DNA of 64,000 nucleotides from Cytophagales bacterium UBA2561 (lineage in GTDB: Bacteria; Bacteroidota; Bacteroidia; Cytophagales; Thermoflexibacteraceae). The position numbers were made by a program, and so were the translations under genes. Below the pieces are notes generated by a model. The model ran no database searches. It saw only the letters and a list, made by a program, of their open reading frames with translations, and was not told where the DNA came from. The stretch is from the NCBI GenBank assembly GCA_002340355.1, contig DDLX01000028.1, positions 248,001 through 312,000 of the forward strand. The letters are read 5' to 3'. Below are positions 17,924 through 28,663 of the stretch, piece after piece. How positions within the stretch are numbered: the stretch's first letter is position 1; every line of letters begins with the position of its first letter.

Positions 17924-20900
17924 TTACTGTTTTACTATTTTCATTGTTTGGTACAGTTTGTCGTTGCGAATGATTTGAATGAAATACATTCCTGCAGGCT
18001 TTCCAGAGAAATCGAAGTGTACTTCATTTCCAATCCTTCGCGGTTCTAAATTCAACAGTTTTCCACTCATCAGAATAACTTTAAATTGATCCTTTGAAGT
18101 AAATGGATTATTGGAATCTACCAAAACAACCTTACCACGTGTCGGATTCGGATAAGCTTTAATAGTTGTTGATATGTCATATTCAACTCGTCCATTCTTG
18201 GGTGAAAGTACCTTTAAATCACGTCGCAATTTATTGTTATCTGTGCCGTCGGGAGCTAACTGAATACTAATGGCTTTAGTTGATGCACTCAATGTTGCAC
18301 TTGTCTTGATATTTTGCTCTAAAACAAGTGTTTCATTTGGATTTACATTTGCCACGTAAATACTGTCAATTAATTGACCTGACTTACTTACATCGTAATC
18401 AATGGTTCTGATAAAAATATAAAAAGAACCAGAAGGTAATGAAGTTGGATTTAGAATCCCAACTTTTAAGGGCAAATATTCTCCCGCATGAATTGTCGTA
18501 TCTTCATCTAGAATCTCGGTTTCACTTGATACCAATACCAAATCATTACCTTTTCCTAAGTCCAAATCCGTAACTTTACGAACAATCTCTGATTTTGAGG
18601 AATGTCCAAACTTATTGACAGCTTCGACATAAAATTCAAAAACCATATCAGGTTCATAAGGAATTTCGACCTCAGTATTATTGGTTTCAAACAGCGTAAT
18701 ATTACCATTGGCAGTTTTCACTTTGTAGGTAATATCAGTATTATCTGAAATTTGAGACCAGCGTAACAATAATTTACCTTCTTTCCGAACCAAGACCGCT
18801 TTAGGAGTTTTTGGCTTTTGTCCGTTTGTTTTTCTCCAATCAAATTTGTAACCACCTGATAAACCAATACTTGACCGTTGATTATTTTCGTCTAAATAAC
18901 GATAATGCCCTGCTTGAATACCATCGCTAATATTTGAAGTTTCTAAATTGGTTTCGAGACCTGCCAAAATATTGATAGTGTTGCCATGAACAATATTAAA
19001 TTCAGCAGTAAAATCAGTTCCAGAAATATCTTTACCAGCATGATTTGAGATTTCGTTATTAATCAAGGTTACTGTTCCATTTGCAGAAATCCCGTCTGTA
19101 TTTGAACTATGAATTTTATTGTTTATCAAGATTAATTCATCGCTTCCTGTTTGGTTAATATTTCCTTGAATTTCAGATTTATAAATCGTTAAAAGTCCAT
19201 TATTTTCGACTGAAACTGTTCCAATAACCGTAATTCCATCAAAACGAGTTTCTAATGAATTTCCGTAAAGTTTAACCGTTGGAATCCCTGAATCAAGACC
19301 ATTGATAACGACATCCGAAGCCAGACCTGTTTTTCCTCTTAACCAAACACCAGCAGGAACAGTTACGTTTTCATCATAAGTATCTGGTGTAATCAACAAA
19401 CGAATCAAGTCAGAATTTATGTCTTTTCGGACTTTATCTGCCATGTCGATAGCCTGTTGGAGTGTATAATTTTCGGGAAAATCCTTGAGGTCAAGTGTTG
19501 GCGTAGGACGACTTCCTGAACCTCTGTGATACCATTTTTTCCATAAATTACAATAATTCTCAGCTCCCGCATCAATGATTGAACCGTCAGCATCCCGATA
19601 CGTATCGTTTGGATAACCTGCATCAATTGCGTCAGGATGTTTTTCGTTGTGGCGTTCTAATGCGGTGCTTCCCGTCAAGGTAATTTCTGGATTAAAACCA
19701 ATCATCGAAGAGGTGGATAAGGAATAAATATTATCACCTCCATTTCCAGAAATAATATTTGAGAAAATATTTGCCTCAGAATTGGCATCCACTCGAATTC
19801 CGTAACCTGTATTATTGGTAATGTTATTATTCATTATCCAAATATCATTGGAATTAATCACCGAAATTCCGTGACTTCTTGAATTATCAACCGTAGAAGC
19901 CCCTACAAAAATACGGTTAGAATTTTTAATTAAAATACCATTTCCATTTGCACTTTTGATGATAATATTGGAGATTCCGCCTTTTTTGGTGTTATCCTCA
20001 AAAATCAAGTTGCCGTCCAGCTCGAACGTAATGCACTCCCCATTTTGAGTTGAACCAACCAGAAAAACACCATTCGGAATACGAACCGAACCAGTTATTT
20101 GAATATCTTTGGAAATGTACAAAATACAATGTCCTTTGTCATCGGCAATTTTACCAGCCGAATCCAATGCCGTCCAGAATTGCATATCTGCCATGTCCAA
20201 AACAGGAATTTCACGATTATTCGTAATATCCGTACCAGATGGATTTTCGATATTCAAAAAGAAGGTTTTAGCCGTGTATTTGCCATTTCGGAAGACATAA
20301 ACCGTAATGGGTTTCATGCCGACTTCATATGCCAAAAGTGTCAATTTATCCGAGCTAATTGCCTTAACTTCAATTTCTTCGGAAGAGACATAAATTTTAT
20401 CGGTTGGCAAAATTCCACTCAAATTTAAGTCAAAAGTTTTGCCTTTGATGAATTTGGTTTCGCAGTCCGTATTTACCTGAATGTCGGCTAAATTTTTATC
20501 GTATTCGGTGGCAAATTCGTAAGTGCCTTGATGATTTCGGAAGGATTCTGTTACATAAAATGCGCCCATGTCAGCCGTTACTTTTTGGCTTCCCGAAAGT
20601 GGTTTTAAAGTCAGTCTATTGCCGTACAAAGCCTTTAAAATGGCATACGCTCGTGATAAAGTGAGTTCGGCATTTGGATTGTTCAACGTTAATCTTTGTT
20701 GGGCAATACTGACAGGAATCGGAGCAAACCACCGAGCCATTTCATAAAATTCTTCCTCTGTTAAAACTTGATTACCAGATTTTTTAGCATCTGCTTGCAT
20801 CAATTTGAGACGTGTTTCGAACTCATTTTTGAAGGAATTGAAATTCAATTTGGCGATGCGTTTGACCGTATCTTTATAGCTTATACCATCAAAAGTAAAT

Positions 20901-23900
20901 TCCCGAACCAATTTTACTGTATTTTCCCCTGTACTATTTGGGATGAAGGAGAAATTAACGTTCATTTGCTTACTGTTCGAGATAAAAGGAAGAGTAGTTT
21001 CTGCCAATTTACTGTTATCCGCATAAAGCTCTAATTTGACATTGGTTAGGGTGGTATCCGCACAGATTTCTAACCCTAAATCCGTTGTGCCATTTACGTT
21101 ATCGTTTGAACCATCTATCATTACGATTTTTGTTTTGAAGGATGGAGGATTCGATAATTTTTCTTTCTCAATGACCAATGTATATTCAGCCGTTACATTT
21201 TGGGCTAAATTTGGAATACTAAACAAGAGTTTCTGAATTTCCGAATCATAAGACCATTCTGAAACTGCTATTTTTTGATATATTCCATTGATTTTTTGGA
21301 GCAAAACTAATTTTTCATTTGCCAAATTATCAATCTGATCAATCACCAATGAAACTTGGTTTGAGCTAAAACCTTTGATGTTTGTAAAACGATAAGTTGG
21401 AGATTTCACTTCAAAATCTGTAATATTTTCACGCGCCAAATCCAGTTTGACTTGTGAGGTATCAGAAGCCAAATTATGTATCGTAATCCCTCGCCAACTG
21501 CCGACCTCTTGTGAAGGAATCGTTAGCGTATCACCGCCATTGCTGGCAATTTGTGGCTTGGCTTGCAAACCTAAATTAATCGTACTTGCTTCTTTAACGG
21601 TTTGGCGATACGGCAAATAACCATCTTTTAAAATCAGTAATTCATGTTCGCCTTGACTGAGTCGGAGTTTTTCCTGTACATCCGAAATATCTCGGACAAA
21701 CTGACCATTCAGGTAAATTTTTGCGTCTTGATACTCCTCTGACGAGTTTACAGTAACATTATAAAATGCAGTTGTGAAAAAATTGATTTCTTTGACTACT
21801 GTAACCGTATCTACTCCCAAAAAACTAACTGCAAAATAATGTTTCCCTTCATTGGCTAAAGTCAAATCAATTAAACTATCCGAAGCCGAATAGTATTTGG
21901 TTTCACCATTGTAAGATACTGCAATTTGATTATGATTTTTTGCCGTAGCTTTCAGATTAACAAGAGGTTGTGTTAAAGTTTGTTCTTTGTTTAAGATGAA
22001 AACTTTGGGATACGTGATGTTATCTGTAGCCGTAGGAATCATCGGAAGGTTGATTTTTTTGGTATTGACAATTTCTGCATCTGCTACCAAATAAACCGTC
22101 TTACTGCCTTCTGCTTCGGCTTTGATGCTGTCGCCAATCGCAATTTCTTCTAACATAGAGAAACTTAGATTTCCTGTTTCGTCTGTTTTGCCTCGGAATG
22201 TCCAATTTTTTCCAACTTGTTTCGTGCTGATTTTTACGTTGGAAAGGATGGAGGATATAGCTTTGACATGATATGATGCTATCAGTGCAGGCTTTATATT
22301 GGTAAATCGTACATTATCTATTGTGATATGGTGTTCGGAATTAGATAATTTAAATCCAACTTGATTTATTATATCTTTATATCCATTTGGAATTTCAAAA
22401 TATTGGATATATAACTTTTCTCGTTTTTCTTTTAAAGAAATTGAACCAATATTCTTGTCTCCAATATACACATTTAGGTATTGAGTTTCAGGAGATATAA
22501 AATTAGAAAGGAGATTCCCTTTGTCAATAATCTCCATATCAATAACCAAATATTTTTTATTAGGAATATATGATACATTATGCCATGCTTCATTCCCATA
22601 TAAATGAAAGTGTGCATAAACAAAATCAGAGCCTAAATGCAGTTTGTTATTTTGTAAATTTAATAATGGAATTAACTCTGTGGATATATAACCTCGATGC
22701 CCTTGCCAGCCTGGCACTCGCCAAATATTAGCATTATCTCCAATATTAGTATACGAAAAATCACCATTGAAAAATTCTGACGGCTTTTGTGTTTTGTATG
22801 TTTGTGTGGTTTTTAAATCAAAATTAATATTTCCTTGAACAATTCTACTATTATTGAAGCCCATAGAATGGCGTTGATTTGAAATCCTACTGCACTTCAA
22901 ATTACCAATATCTGATGTAAACCAATTATTAGGTATTGAAATTCCATCATAAGTAAAAGCATTAGGGGTTATTGTTGCATAGTACCACATATGAGTATCA
23001 GAATGCTCTTCTGCTAATCCTCCATAACCTCCTACATCTAAAGTTTCTTCACATAACTCAAAGTTATTTTTAGGATTATTGTAAAATGGAATCCCATCAA
23101 AAGCTCCAAAGTCATTTCCATTATATAAATCAGTTGCATCAAGTGTTATAGCTACAGTACTTGATAACCCATAACCTAAAGCACCACCTAAAAATGATGA
23201 CTGCCCTAAAAGCCTGCTGGTTGTGCCTCCTACTTGTCCTGAAACTCTAATATATGATTTTGTTTTTGGGTCTAAATAAAACTCATAACTACCATCTTGA
23301 CGAAAGTAATTATCTGCATACTCTACATTACTGGGTAATTTAATTTGAAATGGAGCAGAACCATATAGTTTATTTTCTATAAATGTAGCCCAGTGGTCGT
23401 ACATAGGTATCGCAGGGTGAGGGTCTAACGCTGTATAATGGTGAATTTTTTTTATTTGTGCTCCGTTAATATTTGTGCTTTCCAAATGTTCAAATCGTGA
23501 AAAAGTATGTAGAGCCACAATATTTCCTCTACTATGACATATGAAATGCCACTTTTGAGGTAAAATATTATGATTTTTAAAGTTTGGAGATGAATTTAGT
23601 TTTCCAAAACCTATCAAACTTGCAAATAAATTATCTCCTGCAGCCTCTGCCCAACCATTTATAAACGCATAATCGGACTCTTCAACCCAATTATAAATAA
23701 GGATAATTTCATCATTTACATTATTACTACCTTCAATATAATCCCAAAAGCCTGTTTTGTAATTATGCTCAAAAATTGTGGCTTTAATTGTTCCATTGGG
23801 ATAAGTACCACACCGTTTTCCAATGGCTTTTGCCATTTGTTTTGTCCAAGGAGGCAATGGACTACTACCAATTACATCAGGAGTAAAGCCATGTACAATT

Positions 23901-26566
23901 ACAGTAACACCTGCTTCTGGTTTAGTAATAGAAAAACTATGCACTTCCGAGCCAACAGGTTCTCCTCCAGCTTTAGGTTTGGCTTGTACGACCCAGCGAT
24001 ATTCATAGCCCTCTTCAAATGTGAATAAATTACCTGCCATATCTTGGTAAGACACACTTGTAGAAAGCGTTTTTTGCCCACCTGTAACAACTTTAAATTC
24101 TAACTTGCCATTTAGGTCTGTTCCAGAAGGATTTGTTCCGATGGCATATTTTCGGATGTATAAATAATAATCGGCTACATCTGCTAGATTATTTTCATCC
24201 CATTTAAAGACCAATTCAGAAGGTAATTGTGCGTAATTATCTTGCAATTGTGTAGTGACGAGCGTAGGAGGATTGATATTAACATGAATAAATCGCCCAA
24301 TTTCATCCTCCGATACTGTACGTCGATTGTAACTACAGGAACTTCCATTATATTCAGAGATAATGACTTTATTATCTGGTAGGACTTCTTCAACATACGC
24401 TACATGTCCCAAGTCACTTACTCCGTGTTCTTTTGCGTTCCATTGAGCAATCGCTCCTTTTATTGGAGTATCATTGACTTTGTAACCAAGTGCTGCTAAG
24501 GTTTCATTCCAATCCTTTGCATGACCCAAGGACTTAGTAACACCGTTGCGAGTCATTGTCTTTGTAAAAGGATAGTCTTCTTTATTTAGAGTTAGATTTG
24601 TGTAGCCTGCATCCCGATTCATACGCCACCCTACAAAATCTGTACATTGTCCTCTGAGCATGTCCCAAGAAGACCTTTCTTTACAATATCCTCCGTTGCC
24701 ATCACAGTTATTGAGGCAAGTATCATCTCTATATGGATAATCATTGCCCTCAGCGGAAGGCGGATTTCCTTTGGTTTTAAACAGCGAATTTTTTTCTACA
24801 TCAGCACAGCGTTCCTCAGTAATGATACCACTTATTTTTGGTGTGTATCTAGCATAAGGACGAATCTCAAACTTATAAGATGTGCCTGGGTCTAAGTTTT
24901 TGAGTTGATGGCTTGTTTTGGTAGTTTTTGAAAGTATCGGTATTATTTTACCTGTTCTTTCATTGCGAATATTTATATCTGCGAACACCGCATCACCAAG
25001 AGTCCATGAAACAGTTGCAGTATTTTCTGTCACATTTGTTACCGTACCAATTTTTGCATTTTTGTTTGTAGCAATCACACCACAAGGCTCAAGGTATTTG
25101 AGTTCTTTTGAAAAGGGCATAGTTGAGCCGAGTCGTTTACTCACTTCCCAGTTACATTCTTTAAAATAGGTAATTTGAAAAGTTCGATTTTCTCGCTCCA
25201 TTGTCAAATCCGTCTTAAAAATAAGCAACTTGCTTTCTCCCTTTGGAATGGTAATTTGACGAACAGAGGCTAAAACCGTATTTTTATCTTTTAACTGAAA
25301 GTGTCCCAAGTTGAGGTCTTGAGTGCCTTCATTTTTAACGGTAGCAAAAATGCGGGTGATTTTTTCACCTACATAAACCGCTTCCACATCTTTGCCATGA
25401 AAAGTCAGACTTTCTGTTGTGATGTCGTGAGAACCGACCACACCGCATCCTCTGTTTTCATGTACTTCTACCTTTTTGATAGCGACTTGTATATCGTCAA
25501 TTTCAACAAATAAAAGATATGAGCCAGGGGAAGAAGTTACGATGCCTTTTAGGGTAACATTTTTCGTTTGCCCTAGCGCAAGGGACATATTTTCTTCATG
25601 GATTTTATGCTTAATAGTTTCAGTGGACTCTATTTTTTGCCAAAAGACGGTTACTTTTCGAGTGGCAGTATTTCCCCAACTTGTTGCTAAATTCTGGTAG
25701 GTGAGTTGAAATATCATTCTTTTATCACACCCACATTCCATATTCAAATTACCGTTAGGGTGCATATTTGGGTATCGTGTAACAGCAATGTCTCCAATGC
25801 ACCAATAACAATCAATTAATTCAAAATTGACCGTAGTCCAATCACCCCAACCTACCTCTGTACTATGCGCTCTTACTTTGAGCGTATATTTTCCTATCAG
25901 AAGTTGATTAATTTGGAAACTTGTACGCTTGCTGGTACTTGGTGTTACAGGAATACCATTTAAGTTATATTCATATTTATCAACTGTACAACCACTTGCT
26001 GAATTGTTTACATTCCAAGTAATATACTCAGCTGGAGCATCTTTTTTGACCCATACTTTATTGTTTGTAATTGACAATTGAACAACTGGCTTGGGACAGG
26101 TTATAGATTTATTATAATTAAAAGTCGTATATTTTACATCGGCTTGCAAATGAGATTCTCGATTGACTTCTTTGGTATCAAAGGCTTCGATTTTAAGCTC
26201 ATAAGTTCCAGATTGTGTAAAAATGGTACTATTACCTTCCGTATCATGGGCAGTTATAGAGAAATCAAAGTAAATTTTTCCATTGGAGATTTCCGCAAAA
26301 TAATTACCTGATTTGGTGTCGAACGAACGCCAAATATTATTCGTTTTGTTTCGCACATGAACCCGCACTTTCTTGGATTTTCCGTCATCATCCTCTAAAT
26401 CAAATGAGCCTTTAATGCGATTACCATCTTGATAAGCGGTTAAATTACTGACAATAGGTTTATCTAGGAACAGAATTGATAACTTTAACTGTGATATACG
26501 CCTGATTACCGTACTCTCCTTTCTTATTTTTGACTCGCAATTTATACTCGAATGTTTTCCCCACAT
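17924..26566 (-). CDS. Giant T9SS-secreted protein, main part (CHAP, hydrolase, beta-helix, sorting domain)
   Basis: This 2,880-codon frame is the 3' part of a gene whose 5' part is 26460-28346. Its first 34 codons have no signal peptide and are out-of-frame reading of that upstream part, so the true coding passes between frames near 26460. Using this frame's numbering, domains are: CARDB-like and FN3 modules; a CHAP amidase/peptidase with Cys641 (RGQCTDF) and His721 (LGHVAYV); FN3; an alpha/beta-hydrolase with VIVHGF and nucleophile Ser1012 in CHSRGN; a carbohydrate-binding-like region; Ig-like modules; a right-handed beta-helix around 2190-2290 and again near 2400-2500; FN3; CARDB; and the T9SS sorting domain in the last 80 residues (YPNPTRGK, then GMYFIQI). 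It should be exported by the PorU/PorV machinery and cut or hold peptidoglycan or lipid targets. Confidence 0.8.
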   Translation of the reverse strand: MWGKHSSINCESKIRKESTVIRRISQLKLSILFLDKPIVSNLTAYQDGNRIKGSFDLEDDDGKSKKVRVHVRNKTNNIWRSFDTKSGNYFAEISNGKIYFDFSITAHDTEGNSTIFTQSGTYELKIEAFDTKEVNRESHLQADVKYTTFNYNKSITCPKPVVQLSITNNKVWVKKDAPAEYITWNVNNSASGCTVDKYEYNLNGIPVTPSTSKRTSFQINQLLIGKYTLKVRAHSTEVGWGDWTTVNFELIDCYWCIGDIAVTRYPNMHPNGNLNMECGCDKRMIFQLTYQNLATSWGNTATRKVTVFWQKIESTETIKHKIHEENMSLALGQTKNVTLKGIVTSSPGSYLLFVEIDDIQVAIKKVEVHENRGCGVVGSHDITTESLTFHGKDVEAVYVGEKITRIFATVKNEGTQDLNLGHFQLKDKNTVLASVRQITIPKGESKLLIFKTDLTMERENRTFQITYFKECNWEVSKRLGSTMPFSKELKYLEPCGVIATNKNAKIGTVTNVTENTATVSWTLGDAVFADINIRNERTGKIIPILSKTTKTSHQLKNLDPGTSYKFEIRPYARYTPKISGIITEERCADVEKNSLFKTKGNPPSAEGNDYPYRDDTCLNNCDGNGGYCKERSSWDMLRGQCTDFVGWRMNRDAGYTNLTLNKEDYPFTKTMTRNGVTKSLGHAKDWNETLAALGYKVNDTPIKGAIAQWNAKEHGVSDLGHVAYVEEVLPDNKVIISEYNGSSCSYNRRTVSEDEIGRFIHVNINPPTLVTTQLQDNYAQLPSELVFKWDENNLADVADYYLYIRKYAIGTNPSGTDLNGKLEFKVVTGGQKTLSTSVSYQDMAGNLFTFEEGYEYRWVVQAKPKAGGEPVGSEVHSFSITKPEAGVTVIVHGFTPDVIGSSPLPPWTKQMAKAIGKRCGTYPNGTIKATIFEHNYKTGFWDYIEGSNNVNDEIILIYNWVEESDYAFINGWAEAAGDNLFASLIGFGKLNSSPNFKNHNILPQKWHFICHSRGNIVALHTFSRFEHLESTNINGAQIKKIHHYTALDPHPAIPMYDHWATFIENKLYGSAPFQIKLPSNVEYADNYFRQDGSYEFYLDPKTKSYIRVSGQVGGTTSRLLGQSSFLGGALGYGLSSTVAITLDATDLYNGNDFGAFDGIPFYNNPKNNFELCEETLDVGGYGGLAEEHSDTHMWYYATITPNAFTYDGISIPNNWFTSDIGNLKCSRISNQRHSMGFNNSRIVQGNINFDLKTTQTYKTQKPSEFFNGDFSYTNIGDNANIWRVPGWQGHRGYISTELIPLLNLQNNKLHLGSDFVYAHFHLYGNEAWHNVSYIPNKKYLVIDMEIIDKGNLLSNFISPETQYLNVYIGDKNIGSISLKEKREKLYIQYFEIPNGYKDIINQVGFKLSNSEHHITIDNVRFTNIKPALIASYHVKAISSILSNVKISTKQVGKNWTFRGKTDETGNLSFSMLEEIAIGDSIKAEAEGSKTVYLVADAEIVNTKKINLPMIPTATDNITYPKVFILNKEQTLTQPLVNLKATAKNHNQIAVSYNGETKYYSASDSLIDLTLANEGKHYFAVSFLGVDTVTVVKEINFFTTAFYNVTVNSSEEYQDAKIYLNGQFVRDISDVQEKLRLSQGEHELLILKDGYLPYRQTVKEASTINLGLQAKPQIASNGGDTLTIPSQEVGSWRGITIHNLASDTSQVKLDLARENITDFEVKSPTYRFTNIKGFSSNQVSLVIDQIDNLANEKLVLLQKINGIYQKIAVSEWSYDSEIQKLLFSIPNLAQNVTAEYTLVIEKEKLSNPPSFKTKIVMIDGSNDNVNGTTDLGLEICADTTLTNVKLELYADNSKLAETTLPFISNSKQMNVNFSFIPNSTGENTVKLVREFTFDGISYKDTVKRIAKLNFNSFKNEFETRLKLMQADAKKSGNQVLTEEEFYEMARWFAPIPVSIAQQRLTLNNPNAELTLSRAYAILKALYGNRLTLKPLSGSQKVTADMGAFYVTESFRNHQGTYEFATEYDKNLADIQVNTDCETKFIKGKTFDLNLSGILPTDKIYVSSEEIEVKAISSDKLTLLAYEVGMKPITVYVFRNGKYTAKTFFLNIENPSGTDITNNREIPVLDMADMQFWTALDSAGKIADDKGHCILYISKDIQITGSVRIPNGVFLVGSTQNGECITFELDGNLIFEDNTKKGGISNIIIKSANGNGILIKNSNRIFVGASTVDNSRSHGISVINSNDIWIMNNNITNNTGYGIRVDANSEANIFSNIISGNGGDNIYSLSTSSMIGFNPEITLTGSTALERHNEKHPDAIDAGYPNDTYRDADGSIIDAGAENYCNLWKKWYHRGSGSRPTPTLDLKDFPENYTLQQAIDMADKVRKDINSDLIRLLITPDTYDENVTVPAGVWLRGKTGLASDVVINGLDSGIPTVKLYGNSLETRFDGITVIGTVSVENNGLLTIYKSEIQGNINQTGSDELILINNKIHSSNTDGISANGTVTLINNEISNHAGKDISGTDFTAEFNIVHGNTINILAGLETNLETSNISDGIQAGHYRYLDENNQRSSIGLSGGYKFDWRKTNGQKPKTPKAVLVRKEGKLLLRWSQISDNTDITYKVKTANGNITLFETNNTEVEIPYEPDMVFEFYVEAVNKFGHSSKSEIVRKVTDLDLGKGNDLVLVSSETEILDEDTTIHAGEYLPLKVGILNPTSLPSGSFYIFIRTIDYDVSKSGQLIDSIYVANVNPNETLVLEQNIKTSATLSASTKAISIQLAPDGTDNNKLRRDLKVLSPKNGRVEYDISTTIKAYPNPTRGKVVLVDSNNPFTSKDQFKVILMSGKLLNLEPRRIGNEVHFDFSGKPAGMYFIQIIRNDKLYQTMKIVKQ

Positions 26567-28346
26567 TTGCCGAGCTTATGGTATTAGAGGAGAAACTAGT
26601 ACCCAACCTCGAAACATAAGAAGACCAAGACCCACCAACTTGTCTTACGGACATTTCATACCCAGCAATTGCACAATCTCCGCTTGGGGTGCTTGAAGGA
26701 GTCCAAGATAGATTAATTTTTTCGCCTACTCGTACTTGCATCGGACTACTTTGGTTAAAGCTAACCGTAGGTACACTGCAGGGTTGTGATATAGTATAGT
26801 AAACCCAATTACTCCAGTTGGACATTGTAGTACCATCAAGACAGACACTTCGCACTCGGCATTTCCAGTTCCCTGCTGTTTTGTAAGAGGGATTATAATC
26901 TGCATCCAAGCTACTGCCTGAATGTTGGTTTGAACCATCAGTCTTTTGATATTCTATTTTGTATCGGGAAGTTTCATTGACGGGATTCCACGTAAACTGT
27001 GGCGCAGTCCCGTTTAATGTTACTTTTAGATTAGAAGGCGGAGTCAAACAAGGAGAAGGTGCAGGCGGATTAAATCGGAGTTTCACGGCAACAGTATTAT
27101 TATGTTCTTGAGTCTCTGATACCGTATGTTTATAATCAACTACAAATATAATGTAGGCTTCGGTTCCTGTAAAATTATTAGGCAAGTTTACTCCATCGCC
27201 TTCACTATTGTAATCGTTTGCATCTAATTGATAGAAGCTGTCATCACTCAAAAAGGTATCGTCACCACTCAGGTAACGGTCTTTTGAAAAATAATAAGCC
27301 ACATAAACCCTATCGCCATCATAGTTTATTCCTGCATTATAAATGTCACAATCTGTATAAACACGGTCTCCAGGGTCTAAATTAGTCGTTTTATTGACTG
27401 TTGCATTTTTCACCTGAAAATCAGGCTTGCCTGTAGGAGTTCTTGACTTGACACTAATTCGAACATATTCTAAATTATTCCTACTACTTGATTCACTCAC
27501 ATCATTATCGGCATCTGCGACAAATAAAATATAATACGTACCCGTTGGGGTCGAAGACGGAATTGTAACAGAAGCTGATTCGGAACTTGAAGAACCTGCA
27601 CTTAATGACCTGACATAGTCGTCATCCAATTCTTCAGATGGACTAGGTGTCAAATCCTTGGATAAATAATAACGTAAACGAGAAGAAGGAGCTTGTGTAC
27701 TACCACTATTCTTAATTTTACAATTTAATGAAATATTGTCTCCCTGTTTAGGTGAAGTATTATCTACGCTTTCGCTAATGACGACTAAATCAGGTTTTCC
27801 AGACGGTGTTGAAGTAGTACTAGCAGTTACTGTAATTTTAGCCGTATGGTAATAAGTTTTAGGATTTGAATCACTTGATACGCCACCAATGCCTATTGCA
27901 CAGACCACATCAACCGAACCCGATTTAAAGGAAGAGCTTGCTACAAGGGTGAAATCCCAATATCTATCACCGTAACTCATCGTTTTTTCACTAGCTCTAT
28001 TGAAATTAGTAGAAAGGCTTCCGCAAATAGACGAGCGGATATTAAACCAACCACCATTTCGGGTCATTAAACTACTACCATCACGTTTACTCAAACGAAA
28101 TGTAAGCCTATTTCCTGAAGTACGAATATGCTCCAACCTAAACGTATTCCCCTTGTAAGTCAGGTTACGAGGAGAAGGACAGTAAATATCACTAAAACTG
28201 TAACTTGATTTTTTTGGACTCACACTGTAAGTTGTTTGCCCCACAATATTCCCACTCCAAAAAATCGACAAGACAAAAACCGAAAAAACGAGCATTTTCC
28301 GCCAGCATTGGGGCGGTTGTTTGGGATTTTGAAAAAAAGATTCCAT
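26460..28346 (-). CDS. Giant T9SS-secreted protein, N-terminal part (signal peptide, CARDB, FN3)
   Basis: The 628-codon frame supplies what the larger frame lacks. It has a signal peptide (hydrophobic run LVFSVFVLSIFWSGNIVGQ), a Cys-containing N-terminal domain, two CARDB modules (about residues 182-290 and 305-420, each starting GKPD and holding an N-N-x turn), and two FN3 modules to about 625. It ends at TAA 26460-26462 in the middle of what should be a linker. One extra base after the Pro codon would explain it: dropping that base turns VPR-stop into VPDKPIV, which is exactly the other frame's sequence. It may be a true frameshift, a phase-variable state or a sequencing error. No homopolymer is present at the junction. 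Joined length is about 3,470 residues. Confidence 0.8.
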   Translation of the reverse strand: MESFFQNPKQPPQCWRKMLVFSVFVLSIFWSGNIVGQTTYSVSPKKSSYSFSDIYCPSPRNLTYKGNTFRLEHIRTSGNRLTFRLSKRDGSSLMTRNGGWFNIRSSICGSLSTNFNRASEKTMSYGDRYWDFTLVASSSFKSGSVDVVCAIGIGGVSSDSNPKTYYHTAKITVTASTTSTPSGKPDLVVISESVDNTSPKQGDNISLNCKIKNSGSTQAPSSRLRYYLSKDLTPSPSEELDDDYVRSLSAGSSSSESASVTIPSSTPTGTYYILFVADADNDVSESSSRNNLEYVRISVKSRTPTGKPDFQVKNATVNKTTNLDPGDRVYTDCDIYNAGINYDGDRVYVAYYFSKDRYLSGDDTFLSDDSFYQLDANDYNSEGDGVNLPNNFTGTEAYIIFVVDYKHTVSETQEHNNTVAVKLRFNPPAPSPCLTPPSNLKVTLNGTAPQFTWNPVNETSRYKIEYQKTDGSNQHSGSSLDADYNPSYKTAGNWKCRVRSVCLDGTTMSNWSNWVYYTISQPCSVPTVSFNQSSPMQVRVGEKINLSWTPSSTPSGDCAIAGYEMSVRQVGGSWSSYVSRLGTSFSSNTISSANVGKTFEYKLRVKNKKGEYGNQAYITVKVINSVPR

Positions 28347-28446
28347 AAGTTCTATTGGATTAGATGTTTGTAAAAATTCAAGAAATGCTTAAAGGTAGGG
28401 AGCTTTTCACTAAAAAGTATTAAAAACGAAGAAATTTTGAATTTTT

Positions 28447-28467
28447 ATTTCGTTTTGAAAACGAAAT
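28447..28467. promoter_or_regulatory. 10-1-10 inverted repeat upstream of the giant gene
   Basis: ATTTCGTTTT-G-AAAACGAAAT, perfect in both arms, centred about 110 bases upstream of the ATG at 28346. It is a candidate operator. The other bases between 28347 and 28663 hold only the terminator of the next gene. Confidence 0.4.
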
Positions 28468-28624
28468 TTAAAAGAAAAGCGCAAATTTTATTTCTCAAAA
28501 GGATGTTTCTAAACCAAAAATAATTCAATAATAAAATCTAAATTTGATTTAAATATTGACGAATAGAAATCCAAGAAGACAACTACGGAATTTTCTTTTT
28601 TGTACGGAAATGAAAAGGAGAGGT

Positions 28625-28649
28625 TCAAAAAAAAGCCTCGAAAGGCTTT
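28625..28649 (-). terminator. Rho-independent terminator of the 484-residue protein gene
   Basis: On the minus strand AAAGCCT and AGGCTTT (28649-28643 and 28638-28632) close a TTCG tetraloop, followed by a run of T. It lies 15 bases after the stop at 28664. Confidence 0.85.
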
Positions 28650-28663
28650 CTGGAAAAGGAAAC

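Noticed and set aside
26460..26566. MWGKHSS as a genuine start of the 2,880-codon frame
   Set aside because: It lacks a signal peptide although the protein has a T9SS tail, and its first 34 residues are the out-of-frame reading of the FN3 module.
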